Positions 32,586 through 42,234 of a DNA stretch of 64,000 bases are shown piece by piece (positions within the stretch are counted from its first letter, which is position 1; the number at the start of each line of letters is the position of its first letter). Location: positions 44,202,557 to 44,266,556 of the forward strand of contig CM022946.1 in NCBI GenBank assembly GCA_012931725.1, written 5' to 3'. The notes under the pieces were generated by a model. The model worked only from the letters and a program-made list of their open reading frames with translations, was not told the origin of the DNA and made no database searches. The position numbers were made by a program, and so were the translations under genes. This DNA is from Litsea cubeba (Eukaryota > Streptophyta > Magnoliopsida > Laurales > Lauraceae).

Positions 32586-34576
32586 TGTTGGGATTGGTGT
32601 ATGCCCTAAAGCCCACTAGCTGCACGCTCATCTTTTGTTACTGGATATTTACTGGTTATTTAATGGAATGACTCTTTTATGCTTAAACATGTATATATGT
32701 ATGGTTGTGTAAGGCCCATTGTTTCTAATAAATGAATTAGGTGTGTAGTGTCTACACACAGATAGGTCTAATTCATGGACACTGGAAACATCATATTTGT
32801 TCATAACTGAGAGATGGAGCTGGGCACTTCATCTTGGTATAAGTTATAATGAGAGGCTCTCTTGTATTCAGGGTGACTTACCTAAGTCATGGGAGGGCTT
32901 TCCCGGATTCATCTCATTAGTGCATATGCTATGCATTGAACAGGACCATGGTAGGTGTGATCTCTAAAATAGTACTATCACAGAGAGAGATCAAGTCACC
33001 TCATGCTACTGAGTGACCGGTGCTCTTAATCTTGAGCATTTGTGGATGAACTGACGAAGTCAAGTTCTTGTGCTTTAATTCACTATGGGTGAGATTCTTT
33101 TCATGGGTCAACAGCTCTGTGTTTTGGGTACTCGGACTTGATCAATTGGGACGTGCATATGCAATATAGAATCTATGCCATCTAATGATGGAATGATCGT
33201 CCCCTTAGAATTATCCGATTAATCATCAAAATCTAAGATCTTAGTATATGGATGTTCCATATGGATATTGAACTTGTGGGTCGTTCCCTGGATCAAGAGA
33301 ATGATATCCGAATGATGATTATGTTAAGCATATGAAGTTCTAAGGTTTAGATGTAATCGGGAAGGTTGATAGTACATGTGATAACCTGACTCGATTATGG
33401 ATGTTACATAGAGGGGCATTCAGGTCATTACACTTAGTAGGTCGAAGACAACCGTCATTTTATGAGGATCTTATTATATTATATACATTGTCCTTGGAGT
33501 TCACCATACTCTTTAGTGGAATGAGTTAAGGTTAAAATGGTCTTTATGTTGCTATGGGTTTAGCATGGACATTTTGGTCATTTTGGGAGCCAATGGCAAA
33601 TATGTCTTTTGGTCCCTTCTCTAGTCACTTACCAAGATTGGCATGGTTTCCTAAGATGTTTAGATAACATTTGGTTGAATTATTTTAGTGGAAAAATAAT
33701 TTTGAGTTTAAATTCAAATAGGCCTTTGATGGCATACATGAATTTAATTCTAGATAAATTGTTTGTGGGCCATGGTGTGCATTAGTATGTGGGATGTCCA
33801 TAATAGGATTTCCATGGGTAAGGTTTCTAATTTTAAGTAGGTCTCTCTACTTGAAAGGTAGGACTCCTCTTTGGATTAGTATTCCTATGAGAAAGTTTCC
33901 TTTTTGGATTAGAAACTTAAATTAGTAAGTGTTCTACAACTAGGATTACTAATTGCATGGGAAGTTCCTTTTAGTTTCCTTTTCTAATTGGAGTGTTTCT
34001 TAAAGGAAATAAATCTTTCCTTTTAGGACATCTATGAGAATTAGAAAAGACAAACTTTTATGAAAGCTCCACAAAGTTTCTATAAAAGGGATAGAGCCTC
34101 CCCCTTTGGACGTCCATGCTAAGAAAGTGCAAGGTTGCACACGTCCAACTCTTTGAGTTGTTTCTTCTTCATTGAAGAAACTTTGAGATCTGAGATTTTT
34201 CCTTGGAAAATTAGTTCTCAATTCCTAGATTAAGATCCCACCATCTTAGCCAATCAGATTTGGAAGTGAGATAGAGGAGAAGATCAAAGGCAACACTACT
34301 GCAGAAAATTCCAGCAACTTGTTTGCTAATTGCAAGTCTGAGTTCGGGCCTTTGGATCTATTTTTTCAGAGATTTGAAGTCTACAAATCTTCGAGGTAAT
34401 AGTCTTCTTCGTTCTCCTTTAATTATACACTTGTTGGTCATGAATTCATGGAGTTCTCATGCGATCTCTATGGCTGATTTATGCTGCCCAAATCAGATTT
34501 TTTTTAAAATCTGTCATGATACAAATTAGCCATGAATGTCTTCCGCTAATTCAGATCTGAATCGCAGTTTCTTTCA
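32586..34576 (+). repeat. Solo copia LTR splitting the antisense gene of element C
   Basis: 1991 bp, TGTTGGGA..TTTCTTTCA, nearly the same as the LTRs of the complete copia element at 46629-56280. It is flanked by a perfect 5-bp TSD, atggc (32581-32585 and 34577-34581). The TSD contains the gene's start codon, so the ATG now exists on both sides. It carries about 20 bp not present in the other two LTRs near 33925-33955. Confidence 0.93.
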
Positions 34577-36874
34577 ATGGCTGGCAGTAAACTCCGGTTA
34601 GAGATCTCTGAGGGTATGGCCAAATTTACGGAGGCGTATGGTATATCGGAGGAGGTCCGCCTCAGGCCGGCGGATCCTTCCGACTACGCGCTGCGTTCCC
34701 AATCCGGCGGTTGGATGCCCTTCCCCTTGATATCTGTAATCGAGGGTGGGGTTAGGTTTCCCTTGCATCCTCTGCTTAGAGCTTGCCTTAGTACCTGGTC
34801 CCTTGCCCCTTGCCAGCTGATGCCTAATGGCTATAAGGTCATCATGGGCACGGCTAAGTTGAATGAAGTTATGGGGATCAACCTCGGTGTCCGTGACATC
34901 GAGGATGCTTACGATATTTGTAAGACCGGGGAGGGTACCTATTACCTCCGAGTTAAACATCTCCGAAAAGGTTTTGTCTTGGCCTTGGAGGACTCGAATA
35001 AGAACGCCGGGGATGACCTTTTCTGCGTCTCGGGGAATTGGGAGTTCAGTGCTGGTGAGGACAGAACGCACATGGTCCCTGCGTCACTTCGGGGTCGTCC
35101 CAAGTAAATATCGCCCCTCGAATTTGTTCATTTTATTTTCGCCCTTTGATCTGCCGAACTGACGTCTTACCTTGCTGTGAGGGTCTGCGGGAGAGGCAGC
35201 GATGTGCGGCTCATGATGGATGGATAAAGAACGTAGCCGACCACGACAAGGTTGAGAAATACACCGGGTATGAAAACAGGTCGGCGTGGAAGCTGTTGGG
35301 CTACGCGCCGAGGTACCGCGGTTATTATAGAAGGGTCGAGCTGTCGCAGGGGGAAGAGCCGCAGATAGGCGAGCCTGCCGTTACAATAGCCATAATGGGA
35401 GGTATTCCCAGACTGCTTCCATCGCTCGCCGAACTGCGTCTGGTGCCGAAGCGTCTACTTCCTCCAGTTCGGGGTCTGCAAACTTGATAAAAGTCGTAGA
35501 AGCTTATTCTTCTGACCAAGAAGAGGGGATGGAAGGAGATCTGCCCCCTTTAAAGACCAAAGACTTGACGGCCAAATTCAGAGGCCGATCTTCTTCTTCA
35601 GCGGCACCTTCTTCTGCTGGTACCCGCACAGCTTCGGGTTCGGGAGGCACCGCGATCTCTTTCGCTCTCATTGTTGTCTCGAATGTGGGAACTCGATGGC
35701 GTTCTCTTGACTGTACAAGGGGTGGATCTCCACCAAGTAAGAGGTCCAAGACGGGGGAAAAAGACTCCGAGGCTCGGAAGGCCCCAAAGCACAAAGGGCC
35801 TGCGCGCGTCTTGAGAGACGGCTCCCTTCAAGAAGAGTGCATTGGTGGACAAGGCTCCTCCCGAGAAAGGACTTAAAACCAGCGGACCTTCGGAGCAAGG
35901 CTCTGGGTCGGTCTCGGGATCTCGTCCCCTTGTGCTGGCTCCGTGGAGGCCGAAGTTAGAGACTCAGCCCTTGAATATGGAGGACTGGGTAGCAGGAAAC
36001 GCCTCAGTCATTGGGGTGCTCGCCAAAGCCTACGCCCTTCCGCGTGATATGGAGCAGCACGCGAAGTATGACAATGAGAATCTATTGGCCTCGGCAATCC
36101 AGGCCGCTCTTATAGTGAGTATTCAGGTAACTCTGATGAGTTTTGCTCAACTGCCCATGTCTATACCTAATAGTTTCCTCTTGAAGAATGTACAGAGGCT
36201 CCAGCTGGTTATAGAGAGGAGTGACAAGAATGTCTCCAGGGTCTCACAGCTGGGATCTAAGAGGGAGAATCTCGGGAAGGATTTGTCGGAATGCCGAGGC
36301 AAGCTGGCTGACTCAATGAAGAGTAATGCCGACCTCACTGCAGAGATGAAAGTGGCGGTGACCAGTATCACAAACCTTACAGCCGAGACTCACGAGTTAA
36401 AAGTGGAGGTTAGATTGAAGACAGAGGGCGCTTAAGCTGGAGGCTGAGCTCGAAAGACAGAAGGCCGAGTCGGGAGCCGAACTGGCGAAGCAAAAGGCCG
36501 AGCTGGAGCAAGTGCTAAAGGAGAATGCTGACCTCAAATCTTCACTTCGGGCCGAAATCCATGCTGATTTCCAAAAGGGAGTGGATAGGGCAACGGAGGA
36601 TTATGAGAGACAGGCGAAAGAAATTAGCTCTCTCCTGTTTGAGGAAGGATGCCAGGCTGCGCTGAAAGAAGCGGGGATCTCTGAAGATCATCCGATCCAT
36701 CAGAATCTCCCAAAGTATTCAGGCCCGGGAACCGAGTCGAGCCCTGCCCCCATTCCTGAGAGTCCTCTGATCGAAGCACCTACCGCCGACACTCTACTGG
36801 ACGATTCTCCTTCTTTTCCTCCCACAGGTGTCCCCGAAATGACCGCGCATGTGGCCAAGGCGACCGGTCCTTGA
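34577..36874 (+). pseudogene. Antisense gene of element C: 'putative gypsy type transposon' (Transposase_28-like) plus coiled coil
   Basis: The first frame, MAGSKLRLEISEGMAKFTEA (34577-35107), continues WMPFPLISVIEGGVRFPLHPL, LAPCQLMPNGYKVIMG, and a strand-rich end; this matches the PF04195-type domain found in many plant transposon ORFs. A GTAAAT donor follows RPK. Further pieces lie at 35146-35487, 35484-35876 (Ser/Lys-rich), 35842-36435 and 36512-36874. The last two are a long coiled coil (SQLGSKRENLGKDLSECRGK, AELAKQKAELEQVLKENADL). A GTGAGT near 36116 may be an intron donor. Frames change several times, so it is probably decayed. The promoter is separated from this ORF by the nested LTR. 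It runs towards pol, as in copy B. Function is unknown. Confidence 0.7.
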
Positions 36875-37393
36875 GAAAAACAATGAGGACATTGCTTCGG
36901 CCTCTGGGGACGTCATTTGCTGAAGTCTTTCCTTTTCTTTCCATGATGTATTTTGATGTTTTCTAATTGTACCTTTTGACTTTGTAATGGAAAGGAAATT
37001 AATACAACTAGGCTCTTATTCTTCTGTTTGTGATATGGATCTTCGTTCCCTTCTGTAGCGCCTTTGCACCCTTGGTTTGGACAAGCATTTGAGTCCGGCT
37101 AAATTGATGGCTTATAGTAGAAGGGTTGCTTGAGCTAGAATAATAAACGGGGGCGGATGGCCCTGAAAATACCCGCCGGTTTTCATTTTTATCCGTCGTG
37201 GTATTCCGCATTCTGAGGCTCATAAATAGTATTAAGTATAGTAGCACGATCGTTGTGGAAAACAAGCAGATGGCTCCACCTGTCGCCACCCGATTAGCCA
37301 CCCAGTCAATTCAGAGGTGACATACGCCGCATGCGAAGCATGGGAGGGCATACCTCATAAATGGGGTCTTGGAATTCGACCCTCCTTTCCCCC
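36875..37393 (+). other. Spacer between the two antisense ORFs of element C
   Basis: No gene recognised. It includes A/T-rich sequence at 36920-37010 that could hold the 3' end of the upstream antisense transcript. Confidence 0.4.
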
Positions 37394-37401
37394 TATAAAT
37401 A
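37394..37401 (+). promoter_or_regulatory. TATA box before small antisense ORF
   Basis: TATAAATA in tccccctataaataggagc, 109 bp before the ATG at 37503. Confidence 0.5.
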
Positions 37402-37502
37402 GGAGCTCTCCTTTGCTGTGTGACCATCTCTATCTCGAGTAGGGGGTAAGCCTATTAGGGAGGAAAGGCTTGTTTGAGAAACTTCTTCTATTCCTCAGAG
37501 GC

Positions 37503-37934
37503 ATGGAGATTGGCCTGCTCCCGGCCGATGCTCCAGTGGTCCCGTCTTTCAGGAGTCTGCCAAGCTCCTTCGCTCTGTATGAACCTTTCGCGACTGAAAA
37601 TGACTCTAACGAAAAAGGTCACATTCGGGCATCGTGGATCATGCACTCTCTGAATCCGGTCACCGTGGATCACGCGCTCTTTGAACGCGGGTCCTTAATC
37701 AACTCTTGTCGATGCGTCTGGGAGGAGGTCAGACCTCTGTTGCGGACCGGGGAGTTGTTTGCGAACTTGGTCTTACCAACCATAGGGTATTGTGGAGATC
37801 CAAGCATCGAGGACCCTGGATCTCATGCAATGAAGAGTAGTGCTTCCAAGTTTTCTGCAGGGGACAGAGAGTCTCCCTATTGTATTTTTATTGCTTTTCT
37901 GCATTTTAAGAAATTTTCTTTTGTATCTTTGTAA
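37503..37934 (+). CDS. Small ORF of unknown function, antisense in element C
   Basis: 143 aa, starting MEIGLLPADAPVVPSF. I chose ATG 37503 because the longer frame has no ATG upstream. The first 115 residues have mixed composition (ASWIMHSLNPVTVDHALFE); the last 25 (AFLHFKKFSFVSL) look like read-through of noncoding sequence. I recognise no family. A TATA box 109 bp upstream and its position between the antisense gene and the integrase are the only hints that it is transcribed. It could be chance. Confidence 0.35.
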   Translation: MEIGLLPADAPVVPSFRSLPSSFALYEPFATENDSNEKGHIRASWIMHSLNPVTVDHALFERGSLINSCRCVWEEVRPLLRTGELFANLVLPTIGYCGDPSIEDPGSHAMKSSASKFSAGDRESPYCIFIAFLHFKKFSFVSL

Positions 37935-38057
37935 TGAAGACATTTCAGTCAATGCAAATCGAATTTCAATCAATACAGACGGAATTCTCTCCATTTCAAT
38001 CAATACAGAAGGAATTCTCTCCCCTATTTTTTTTTGGGCCACTATTGGCCGAGGTGA

Positions 38058-38360
38058 ATCTGAGGGGCTTGGGTGTATGAACCAGAGGTTTTGAGAAGCC
38101 TGGGTGTATGAACCCGAGGTCAGTCTCTAGGTGTATGATCCCAAGATTTTGAGAAGCCTGGGTGTATGAACCTGAGGTCAGTCTCTGGGTGTAGAACCCG
38201 AAGTTTTGAGAAGCCTGGGTGTATGAACCCGAGGTCAGTCTCTGGGTGTATGAACCCGAAGTTTTGAGAAGCTTGGCTGTATGAACCCGAGGTCAGTCTC
38301 TGGGTGTATGAACCCGAAGTTTCGAGAAGCCTGGGTGTATGAACCCGAGGTCAGTCTCTA
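38058..38360. repeat. Tandem repeat, about five units of 58-60 bp, element C
   Basis: Units contain cctgggtgtatgaacccgag, gtcagtctctgggtg and aagttttgagaag. It lies just after the integrase 3' end on the element strand. Confidence 0.9.
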
Positions 38361-38442
38361 TTGTTTTTGCTGCTGCCAAATTCGACAACTTGATGACAAA
38401 ATGAAGGCCGCTTTTATTAATCTTGAAACTTTGATTACAATT

Positions 38443-39500
38443 CTAGAAAAAGAACTTCTTGAGGTGGGTTACATTCCATGGTCGTGGCAATTATCTGCCA
38501 TCCATGTCCTCAAGTTTGTATGACGATCGTCTGGTTACTGAGATTACTTTGAATGGGCCATGCTAGTTTGGAGCTAGTTTGCCTTCGTTTGGATTCTTGT
38601 TTGTCGGGAGCGACTTCTTCAGGACCAGCTCTCCTACTGAGAACCTTTTCTCTCTGACCTTTTCGTTGTATCCTTTGCCTAACTGTCGCTGGTAATCGGC
38701 CAGTCGGATGGCCGCTCCTTCTCTGTGCTCGTCGGCCAATTCCAGTTCTCTGGCCAGGTTTACCTCGTTTCGGCCTTGATCAACAAGTTTTGATCTCAGG
38801 GTTGGGAGGCCAATCTCAAGGGGAATGACCGCTTACATCCCATAGGCAAGAGAGAATGATGTTGCCGAAGTGGAACGCCTTGGGGTTGTCCTGTACGCCC
38901 ACAGGACGCTAGGAAGCTCTTCTACCCATCTTCCTTTAACCCGGTCAAGCCGCTTTTTCAGCCCATCAAGTAATACTTTGTTACAGATCTCTGCCTGACC
39001 ATTGCTCTGCGGGTACACCGAGGTGTATGAGTGGTTTCTGATGCCATGCTTTTGACAGAATCTTTTGAAAAGGTTGGAATCGAACTGGGTCCCGTTGTCC
39101 GAGATCAAAGCTCTAGGGATGCCAATCCTTGTGATGATATTCTTCCATACAAAATTCTTTGAATCTTTTTCGGTGATGGAGGAAAGTGGTTCTACTTCTA
39201 TCCACTTGGTGAAATAGTCAGTGGCAACTATCAACCATCTCTTATTCCCTAGGGCTCGGTGAAGCGGTCCCACGATGTCCAGCCCCCATTGGGCGAAGGG
39301 CCACGGGCTGGAGAGGGGCCTTAAATCCTGTGCCGGCTGATGGAGGGAGTGGGAGAACTTCTGGCACTTCTCGCACTTCCTGGCATATAGCTGCACGTCC
39401 TTCTGCATATATGGCCACCAGTAACCCTGGCTGATAGCTCGGTATGCTAGTGACCGTCCTCCGATATGGCTTCCACAGATCCCTTCGTGAATCTCATACA
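38443..39500 (-). pseudogene. Integrase of element C
   Basis: The block at 39408-38833 contains the zinc-binding pair CEKCQKF and the full catalytic triad context: LDIVGPLHRA (Asp), LISDNGTQFDS (Asp) and NGQAEICNK (Glu). A stop at SLAYGM (about 38835) interrupts it. Homology continues in the same strand to KLPRPWNVTHLKKFF and a stop at 38445-38443. No chromodomain. The enzyme inserts element DNA. Upstream sequence to about 39500 (RSLAYRAISQGYWWP) is part of the same domain in an adjoining frame. Apart from the frame breaks, the catalytic core is the best preserved part of this element. Confidence 0.85.
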
Positions 39501-39585
39501 GAAAATCGTCGACCTTGCTCGGATGAACGCATTGGAGGTAGGGGTCGGTGAAAGATTTTCTGTAGAGCTTGCCTTCGGGGGACAG

Positions 39586-40704
39586 CTAGAACCGAGCTGC
39601 TTTGACCCTGATCCGGTAGGCCTCATTCTTATCTCCCGGAAGCTGATCATCTTTGAGATAGGAAGTGATTGGATCCATCCAGCTCGGGCCGAGATCGAGG
39701 CATAATATATGCCGAGATGGATGGAGCTCTATGCTTGATCTCGGCAACGACCCAATCTCAACAGTTCTTTTCTTTCCTGCTTCGACAGCGGAGGCCAGGT
39801 CCGTAAGGGCATCAAAAAGCGAGTCAGTATCCCTGGTGATCTGCCTGACTTCAGCTGTCTGGAACTGAGAGAGGAGTTTCTTTGCAAGGGCTAGATAGGC
39901 CGCCATCCTGTCATCCCGAGCTTGGTAGTCCCCAGTTAGTTGGCTTGTCACCAATTGTGAGTCGCTGAAGACCACCAATTGTTGAGCTCCGAGGATTTTA
40001 GCGCCGTTTAGCCCCGCTATTAGAGCTTCGTACCTTGCTTCATTGTTCATTGCTTTGAAGGCCTGGGTCAGAGCTTGTTCTATGACCAGTCCCTCTGGTG
40101 ATTGGAGGACTACGCCAGTGCCAGCCCTCTTGGAGGTAGAGGAGCCATGAATGGAGACTTTCCATGCCGAGTCAAGGGATTGGCTCCAAGATCGTTCATC
40201 AACCTCGGTGACTTCGTTTTCCCCCCAGTTCGGTGCTGGGCTTGGTTGGTGCCGAACTCGGTGAGACGAACTCAACAATGAAATCTGCCAAAATCTGGGC
40301 CTTGATCGCAGTCCTAGGCTGATACTGGATATCATACTGTCCCAGTTCGACTGCCCATTTGGAGATCCTTCCTGAAAAATCAGTCTTTTTTAAAATAGAC
40401 CTCAGTGGATGTTCCGTAACAAACACAATGGTGTGAGATTGGAAGTATGGGAGAGCTTGCGAGAGGCACTCATGAGTGCCAACGTGAGCTTCTCGAGTAA
40501 TAGGTATCTGGTCTCGGCATCAAGAAGGATCTTGCTCGTATAATAGATTAGCTTTTGTAGCTTATCTTCCTCTTTGACGAGGACCAAGCTCACCGCATGA
40601 TCCGAGACCGCCAGGTACAAGTACAATGTCTCTCCTCGGATTGGAGTTAAGACAAGGGTAGTGAAGAGAGATAGGTTTTGAGTGCTTGCAGTGCTTGGTC
40701 GCAC
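39586..40704 (-). pseudogene. RNase H and archaeal-type second RNase H of element C
   Basis: The first RNase H is split over 40704-40402 (LYLYLAVSDHAVSLVLV, YYTSKILLDAETRY) and 40426-40199 (ISKWAVELGQYDIQYQPRTA). The second RNase H is in 40335-39586: WKVSIHGSSTSKRAGTGVVL, NNEARYEALIAGL, VVFSDSQLVTSQL. The first catalytic Asp of the second domain is replaced by His (residue 63; DG is usual), and AEY reads ARY at residues 100-102. RNase H removes RNA from the RNA:DNA hybrid. Two RNase H domains in tandem support Tat membership. Confidence 0.8.
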
Positions 40705-40735
40705 TCAGGGGTCCATTGAAATTTTAGATTTTTCC

Positions 40736-41467
40736 TTAAAAGCTGAAAGAAGGGCCTGCACTTATCTGAAGACTGCTGATAAAGCGATTGAGTGCGGCAG
40801 CCATGCCGGTCAGCTTCTGAACCTCCTTTCTGGTTACCGGGCTCTGCAATCCCAAGATCGCCGTGATCTGGTCTGGGTTGGCTTCTACCCCTCTCCGTGT
40901 AACCAAGCTTCCAAGGAACTTACCGGAAGCGACGTCGAAGGCACACTTAGAGGCGTTCAACTTGAGCTTGAACTCCCTAAGAATGTCGAAAACTTGAGCC
41001 AAGTTTGCTAGATGGTCATGAGATTGCATGGATTTGACGACCATGTCGTTGATATCGACTTCGACAGTCTTGCCGAGCTGAGCCTGGAACATCTTGGTGA
41101 CGAGTCGCTGGTAGGTTGCCCCCGCGTTCTTTAGCCCAAAGGGCATCACCATGTAACAATAAGTGCCTCGGGGCGTTATGAACGCAGTTTTCACCTCGTC
41201 TGGCTCATACATTGGAATCTGATGGTAACCTCGATAGGCATCGAGGAAACTCATCATATCATGGCCAGCGGTGGCGTCGATCATCTGATCGATCTTCGGG
41301 AGTGGGAAGCTATCCTTTGGACAAGCTTTGTTGAGATCGGTGAAATCGACGCACACTCTCCACTTTTCGGTTTTCTTCCTGACAACCACCGTGTTGGCCA
41401 ACCAGACTGGATATTGAACCTCTTTGATTGCTTCCGCTTCCAGCAACTTGTCATCCTCTTCGGCCAC
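40736..41467 (-). CDS. Reverse transcriptase core of element C (active site altered)
   Basis: A 243-aa open frame covering most RT motifs: WLANTVVVRKKTEKWRVCVD, MMSFLDAYRGYHQIPM, MPFGLKNAGATYQRLV and the C-terminal LGSLVTRRGVEANPDQI. The catalytic box, normally Y-[IV]-D-D, reads DIND (residues 138-141), so the first Asp is lost and activity is unlikely. Palm and finger motifs are otherwise intact. It is preceded by the protease-RT linker frame (41962-41471) and followed by the RNase H frames with a break near 40705-40736. Confidence 0.85.
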   Translation of the reverse strand: MAEEDDKLLEAEAIKEVQYPVWLANTVVVRKKTEKWRVCVDFTDLNKACPKDSFPLPKIDQMIDATAGHDMMSFLDAYRGYHQIPMYEPDEVKTAFITPRGTYCYMVMPFGLKNAGATYQRLVTKMFQAQLGKTVEVDINDMVVKSMQSHDHLANLAQVFDILREFKLKLNASKCAFDVASGKFLGSLVTRRGVEANPDQITAILGLQSPVTRKEVQKLTGMAAALNRFISSLQISAGPSFSF

Positions 41468-41470
41468 GGC

Positions 41471-42215
41471 TTATGCCTGCGGCGGACTTGATCTGTGAGC
41501 TTTTTGCATCACGCGCTTATGTTTAGGATCCACGTTTAGTTTATGACACATAACCTCGGGGTCGATGCCGGGCATTTCACTCGGAGTCCAGGCAAAGACA
41601 TCTTTGTTTCGCATCAAGAATTTAGAGAGCTCGGACCTTTCGGGATCGGCAAGTTGGCTGCCTAGCAAGAAGAACCGGTCTGGGTCGAGCGGATCAATCC
41701 TGATCTCGGTCAGATCTTCGACGCTCTTTTTTTCAGGGTTTTTGCCGATCTCGTCCAGCTCTTTCTCAAGTTCTGCCATGTGTACTTGCCTCGCCTCCTT
41801 CTCTCCAGGGACTATGGCCATCATGCACTGCCTGGCCATCTGCTGGTCTCCTTCGACGGTGATCACATCCATCTGGCCATCTTTGTTTTTCAACAAGAAC
41901 TTAAGCTTTTGGTGGAGCGTGGAGGGAATCGCCTCCATACTGTGGAGCCAAGTTCTGCCCATAATGGTGTTATAAGGAGAGAGTGTCTACCACAAGGAAG
42001 TCGGTCATCACGAAGGCTCCACCTACCCGGGTCTCCAGAGTGACTTTCCCTTTGGGGTATATTGGCTTGGCGCTGAACCCTATCAAAGGTGTCCTGGCCT
42101 CTTGCAGGTCTGCTTCCGAGAGTCCCATCTTTTTTAAGCAGCCAAAATAGAGGATTTTAGATGAACTGTCGGGGTCGATGAGGATCCTCTCTATTGTGAA
42201 TTGCTGCAGCTTCAA
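41471..42215 (-). pseudogene. Protease and RT-proximal linker of element C
   Basis: The frame at 42215-41970 has the protease catalytic block RILIDPDSSSKILYF; the Gly of D-x-G-S is replaced by Asp. It ends at VDTLSL through a frameshift near 41972. The next frame (41962-41471) opens with MGRTWLHSMEAIPSTLHQKL, which normally follows YN-x-I-x-G-R in the protease, then a linker ending FAWTPSEMPGIDPEVMCHKLN that leads into RT. The protease would process gag-pol. Confidence 0.8.
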
Positions 42216-42234
42216 GGTAACGATCAGCGGATCG

